The notes under the pieces are model-generated. The model saw only the letters and a list, made by a program, of their open reading frames with translations, made no database searches and had not been told where the DNA came from. A DNA stretch of 64,000 nt from Sphingomonas jejuensis (lineage in GTDB: Bacteria; Pseudomonadota; Alphaproteobacteria; Sphingomonadales; Sphingomonadaceae). The stretch covers positions 1,798,001 through 1,862,000 of the forward strand of contig NZ_JAATJE010000001.1 of the NCBI RefSeq assembly GCF_011927695.1, written 5' to 3'. Made by a program: the position numbers and the translations under genes. Below, piece after piece: positions 61,555 to 64,000 of this stretch. Numbering within the stretch: the first letter of the stretch is position 1; each line of letters opens with the position of its first letter.

Positions 61555-61826
61555 TGCTGCCGGGCGCCGAACCGATCGCCGGCTTCTATGCACCCGTCCA
61601 CCGGGCGCTGACCGAGCCGATCCTGCTGGGCGGAGCGCCGCGCTCGCTCGCCATCGTCAACGGGACGCTGGCCGGGGCGATCGGTCTTGGTCTGCGCCTC
61701 TGGATCGCCGGCCTCGTCATCTGGGCGATCGGGCACGCCGTCTCGGTCTGGGCCGCGCGCCGCGACCCGCAGTTCGTCGACGTCGCCCGGCGTCATCTCC
61801 GCTTCCCGACCTGGATGCGGCCATGA
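61554..61826 (+). CDS. trbD: TrbD (VirB3-like)
   Basis: 90 residues. Two hydrophobic stretches (LAIVNGTLAGAIGLGL and IAGLVIWAIGHAVSVWA) and PIAGFYAPVHRALTEPILLGGAP at the start match VirB3/TrbD inner-membrane proteins. Overlaps trbC by one base and trbE by four. Confidence 0.92.
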   Translation: MLPGAEPIAGFYAPVHRALTEPILLGGAPRSLAIVNGTLAGAIGLGLRLWIAGLVIWAIGHAVSVWAARRDPQFVDVARRHLRFPTWMRP

Positions 61827-64000
61827 TGAGCCTGCGCGAATATCGCAGCAAGGCGGCGCACCTCGCCGACTTCCTGCCGTGGGCGGCCCTGGCCGCCGAA
61901 GGCGTCGTGCTCAACAAGGACGGCTCGTTCCAGCGGACCGCACGGTTCCGTGGTCCCGACCTCGATTCAGCGACGCCGTCCGAGCTGATCGCGACGACAG
62001 CCCGCCTCAACAGCGCCTTGCGTCGGCTCGGATCGGGCTGGGCCATCTTCGTCGAGGCGCAGCGCATCCCCGCGCTCGACTATCCGGCCGACAGCTTCCC
62101 CGACCCGGTTTCGGCTCTGGTCGATATCGAGCGGCGGGAGCAGTTCCGCGAGGAAGGCGCGCATTTCGAGAGCCGCTACTTTCTCACCCTGGTCTGGTTG
62201 CCGCCCGCCGAAGACGCCACCCGCGCCGAGGGCTGGCTCTACGAGGGTCGGTCGGCGCCGGGGGTCGATCCCAGGGAAACACTCACGGGCTTCATCGACC
62301 GCAGCGGCCGGCTTCTCAATCTAGTCGAGGGCTTCATGCCGGAAGTCCGCTGGCTCGATGACGCCGAGACGCTGACCTACCTCCACAGCACCGTGTCCAC
62401 CCGGCGCCAGCGTGTGCGGATGCCCGAGACGCCGATGCACCTCGACGCGCTGCTCGCCGACGAGCCGCTGGCCGGCGGGCTGGAGCCGCGGCTGGGCGAT
62501 CAACATCTTCGCACTCTCACCATCATCGGCCTTCCGAGCGTCACCTTCCCCGGCGTGCTCGACGAGTTGAACCGGCTGGCCTTCGAGTATCGCTGGTCCA
62601 CCCGCGCGATCATGCTCGACAAGGTCGACGCCACGAAGTTGCTCTCGCGCATCCGTCGCCAGTGGTTCGCCAAGCGCAAATCGGTCGCCGCCATCTTGAA
62701 GGAGGTGATGACGAACGAGGCATCCACGCTGCTCGACAGCGACGCCTCGAACAAGGCGGCCGACGCCGACCTGGCCTTGCAGGAGCTGGGCGCCGACTAT
62801 GCGGGCATGGCCTATGTCACCGCCACGGTGACGGTCTGGGACCGCGATCCGGCCATTGCGGCCGAGAAACTCCGCTTGGTGGAGAAAATCATTCAGGGAC
62901 GCGACTTCACCGTGATCCCCGAAGGCATGAACGCGATCGAGGCGTGGTTGGGAAGCCTTCCCGGCCAGACCTACGCCAACGTCCGTCAGCCCCCGATCTC
63001 CACCCTCAATCTCGCCCACCTGATCCCCCTGTCAGCTGTATGGGCGGGGCCGGAACGGGACGGATATTTCGGTGCTCCCCCCTTGCTCTACGGCAAGACC
63101 GAAGGTTCGACCCCGTTCCGGTTTTCCCTTCACGTCGGCGATGTCGGCCACACGCTCATCGTCGGCCCGACCGGGGCGGGCAAATCGGTCCTTCTGGCGC
63201 TGATGGCGATGCAGTTCCGCCGCTATCGCGAGGCGCAGGTTTTCGCCTTCGACTTCGGCGGATCGATCCGGGCGGCGGCGATCGGCATGGGAGGCGACTG
63301 GCAGGATCTCGGCGGGATGCTTGCCGACGACGCGGAAGACGGCGTGCAGCTGCAGCCGCTCGCCCGCATCGACGAGCCGGCCGAGCGCGCCTGGGCCGCC
63401 GACTGGCTGGCGACGATCATCGTGTCCGAGGGCGTCACGGTGGACCCGTTGGCGAAGGATCGTCTGTGGTCCGCGTTGGGGTCGCTGGCGTCCGCGCCGG
63501 TTGCCGAACGCACCCTGACCGGCCTCGCCGTGCTGTTGCAGGACCAGACGCTGAAACAGGCGCTCGCGCCCTATTGCGTCGGCGGGGCCTGGGGCCGGCT
63601 GCTGGACGCGGAGGCCGAGCGGATCGGCGATGCGGTCGTGCAGGCGTTCGAGACGGAGGGGCTGGTCGGCGCCGCGTCGGCGGCGGCCGTCCTGTCCTAT
63701 CTCTTCCATCGCATTGGCGACCGCCTCGACGGCTCGCCCACGCTCATCATCATCGATGAGGGCTGGCTGGTGCTCGACAGTCCCGGCTTCGCGCAACAGC
63801 TTCGCGAATGGCTGAAAACGCTGCGTAAGAAAAACGCCAGCGTGGTTTTCGCCACGCAGAGCCTGGCGGACATCGAGACGTCAAGCATCGCGCCGGCGAT
63901 CATCGAGTCCTGCCCCACCCGCATCTTCCTCCCAAATGATCGGGCCGCCGAGCCGCAGATCGCGGCGATCTACGAGCGGTTCGGCCTGACCGAGCGGCAG
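61823..64000 (+). CDS. trbE: TrbE T4SS ATPase (VirB4-like), C-terminus cut off
   Basis: First 726 codons; continues beyond the window edge. MMSLREYRSKAAHLADFLPW, Walker A GPTGAGKSVLL (448-455), Walker B TLIIIDEGWLVLD and FATQSLADIE are as in VirB4/TrbE. It gives energy to pilus assembly and transfer. Start at 61823 overlaps trbD; a second ATG three bases on is possible. About 75-130 residues are missing by family length. Confidence 0.95.
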   Translation, partial: MMSLREYRSKAAHLADFLPWAALAAEGVVLNKDGSFQRTARFRGPDLDSATPSELIATTARLNSALRRLGSGWAIFVEAQRIPALDYPADSFPDPVSALVDIERREQFREEGAHFESRYFLTLVWLPPAEDATRAEGWLYEGRSAPGVDPRETLTGFIDRSGRLLNLVEGFMPEVRWLDDAETLTYLHSTVSTRRQRVRMPETPMHLDALLADEPLAGGLEPRLGDQHLRTLTIIGLPSVTFPGVLDELNRLAFEYRWSTRAIMLDKVDATKLLSRIRRQWFAKRKSVAAILKEVMTNEASTLLDSDASNKAADADLALQELGADYAGMAYVTATVTVWDRDPAIAAEKLRLVEKIIQGRDFTVIPEGMNAIEAWLGSLPGQTYANVRQPPISTLNLAHLIPLSAVWAGPERDGYFGAPPLLYGKTEGSTPFRFSLHVGDVGHTLIVGPTGAGKSVLLALMAMQFRRYREAQVFAFDFGGSIRAAAIGMGGDWQDLGGMLADDAEDGVQLQPLARIDEPAERAWAADWLATIIVSEGVTVDPLAKDRLWSALGSLASAPVAERTLTGLAVLLQDQTLKQALAPYCVGGAWGRLLDAEAERIGDAVVQAFETEGLVGAASAAAVLSYLFHRIGDRLDGSPTLIIIDEGWLVLDSPGFAQQLREWLKTLRKKNASVVFATQSLADIETSSIAPAIIESCPTRIFLPNDRAAEPQIAAIYERFGLTERQ

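Larger units (their letters stand above)
36468..64000. mobile_element. Integrative and conjugative element, left part (right end outside window)
   Basis: From the tRNA-Arg 3' end to the window edge: serine recombinase, TA module, ParB-like, R-M-like operon, DUF932/DUF2285/DUF2840, TraF, transglycosylase, relaxase, VirD4 and trbBCDE. The gene set is like Tn4371/IncP-type Trb elements. No repeat of the tRNA 3' end was found in the rest of the window, so attR is beyond 64000. At least 27.5 kb long. Confidence 0.85.

Noticed and set aside
39192-64000. CRISPR array
   Set aside because: The repeats seen are inverted repeats of varied sequence; there are no equal-length direct repeats with spacers.
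36433-64000. Insertion sequences or transposases
   Set aside because: No DDE or other transposase motif and no terminal inverted repeats with target duplications were found in the window.

Overview
The window looks like a chromosomal stretch of a high-GC alphaproteobacterium, most likely a sphingomonad (Sphingomonas or a close relative). The reasons are four exported proteins ending in a PEPxxW-MMI type sorting tail, a single Rsh-type (p)ppGpp enzyme, a polyproline TonB followed by ExbB and two ExbD proteins, a PutA of about 990 residues without a DNA-binding head, and a purC-purS-purQ order. A tRNA-Arg gene near 36.4 kb divides it into a core chromosomal half and the left part of an integrated conjugative element.

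Core half (1-36.4 kb). It begins with the start of a tryptophan 2,3-dioxygenase gene and continues with PEP-CTERM proteins, rsh, an HxlR regulator, an S24/CI-like repressor facing a two-gene module of small ORFs, topoisomerase IB with an MscS channel, a TbpB-like lipoprotein, putA, MaoC hydratase with thiolase, a Na+/H+ antiporter, PHB depolymerase, an ABC exporter, the tonB-exbB-exbD-exbD energy-coupling operon (with strong hairpins between genes), folB with a pterin-reductase-like SDR, GNAT, DUF1285-nudix-cca (overlapping genes), a GGDEF/EAL protein with a broken GGDEF motif, parC, a CAP protein, and the purine genes purC, purS and purQ. Two short membrane proteins (58 and 49 residues) are added from direct reading.

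Element half (36.4 kb to the right edge, right end outside the window). A large serine recombinase reads into the tRNA-Arg gene, so its last 13 codons are antisense tRNA sequence; this marks the attL side. Next come a small ORF, a FitA/FitB toxin-antitoxin pair with its operator, a large ParB-like protein, DUF736, a five-gene putative restriction/defence operon, DUF932, DUF2285-type regulators (one frameshifted), an AlpA-like HTH protein, DUF2840, a TraF-like S26 peptidase, a second DUF736, a lytic transglycosylase, a DUF3363/VirD2-like relaxase, the VirD4/TraG coupling protein, a CopG protein, an unexplained lipoprotein, and trbB-trbC-trbD-trbE (trbE is cut by the window edge). The layout is that of a Tn4371/IncP-like conjugative element with a Trb type IV secretion system.

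The most interesting locus is 42.75-49.19 kb: a ribbon-helix-helix protein, a 5-methylcytosine DNA methyltransferase, a GHKL (MutL/MORC-like) ATPase, a Z1-domain superfamily-2 helicase-like ATPase and a DUF4420-like PD-(D/E)XK protein, all tightly packed or overlapping. Two perfect palindromes and three GGTGCA hexamers exactly 10 bp apart precede it. Related combinations have been predicted computationally as restriction-modification systems; I know of no detailed mechanism. Other observations are the operator pair TAGG-N6-CCTA, clusters of strong hairpins in gene-poor parts of the element, and a one-base frameshift in a DUF6499-DUF2285 regulator.
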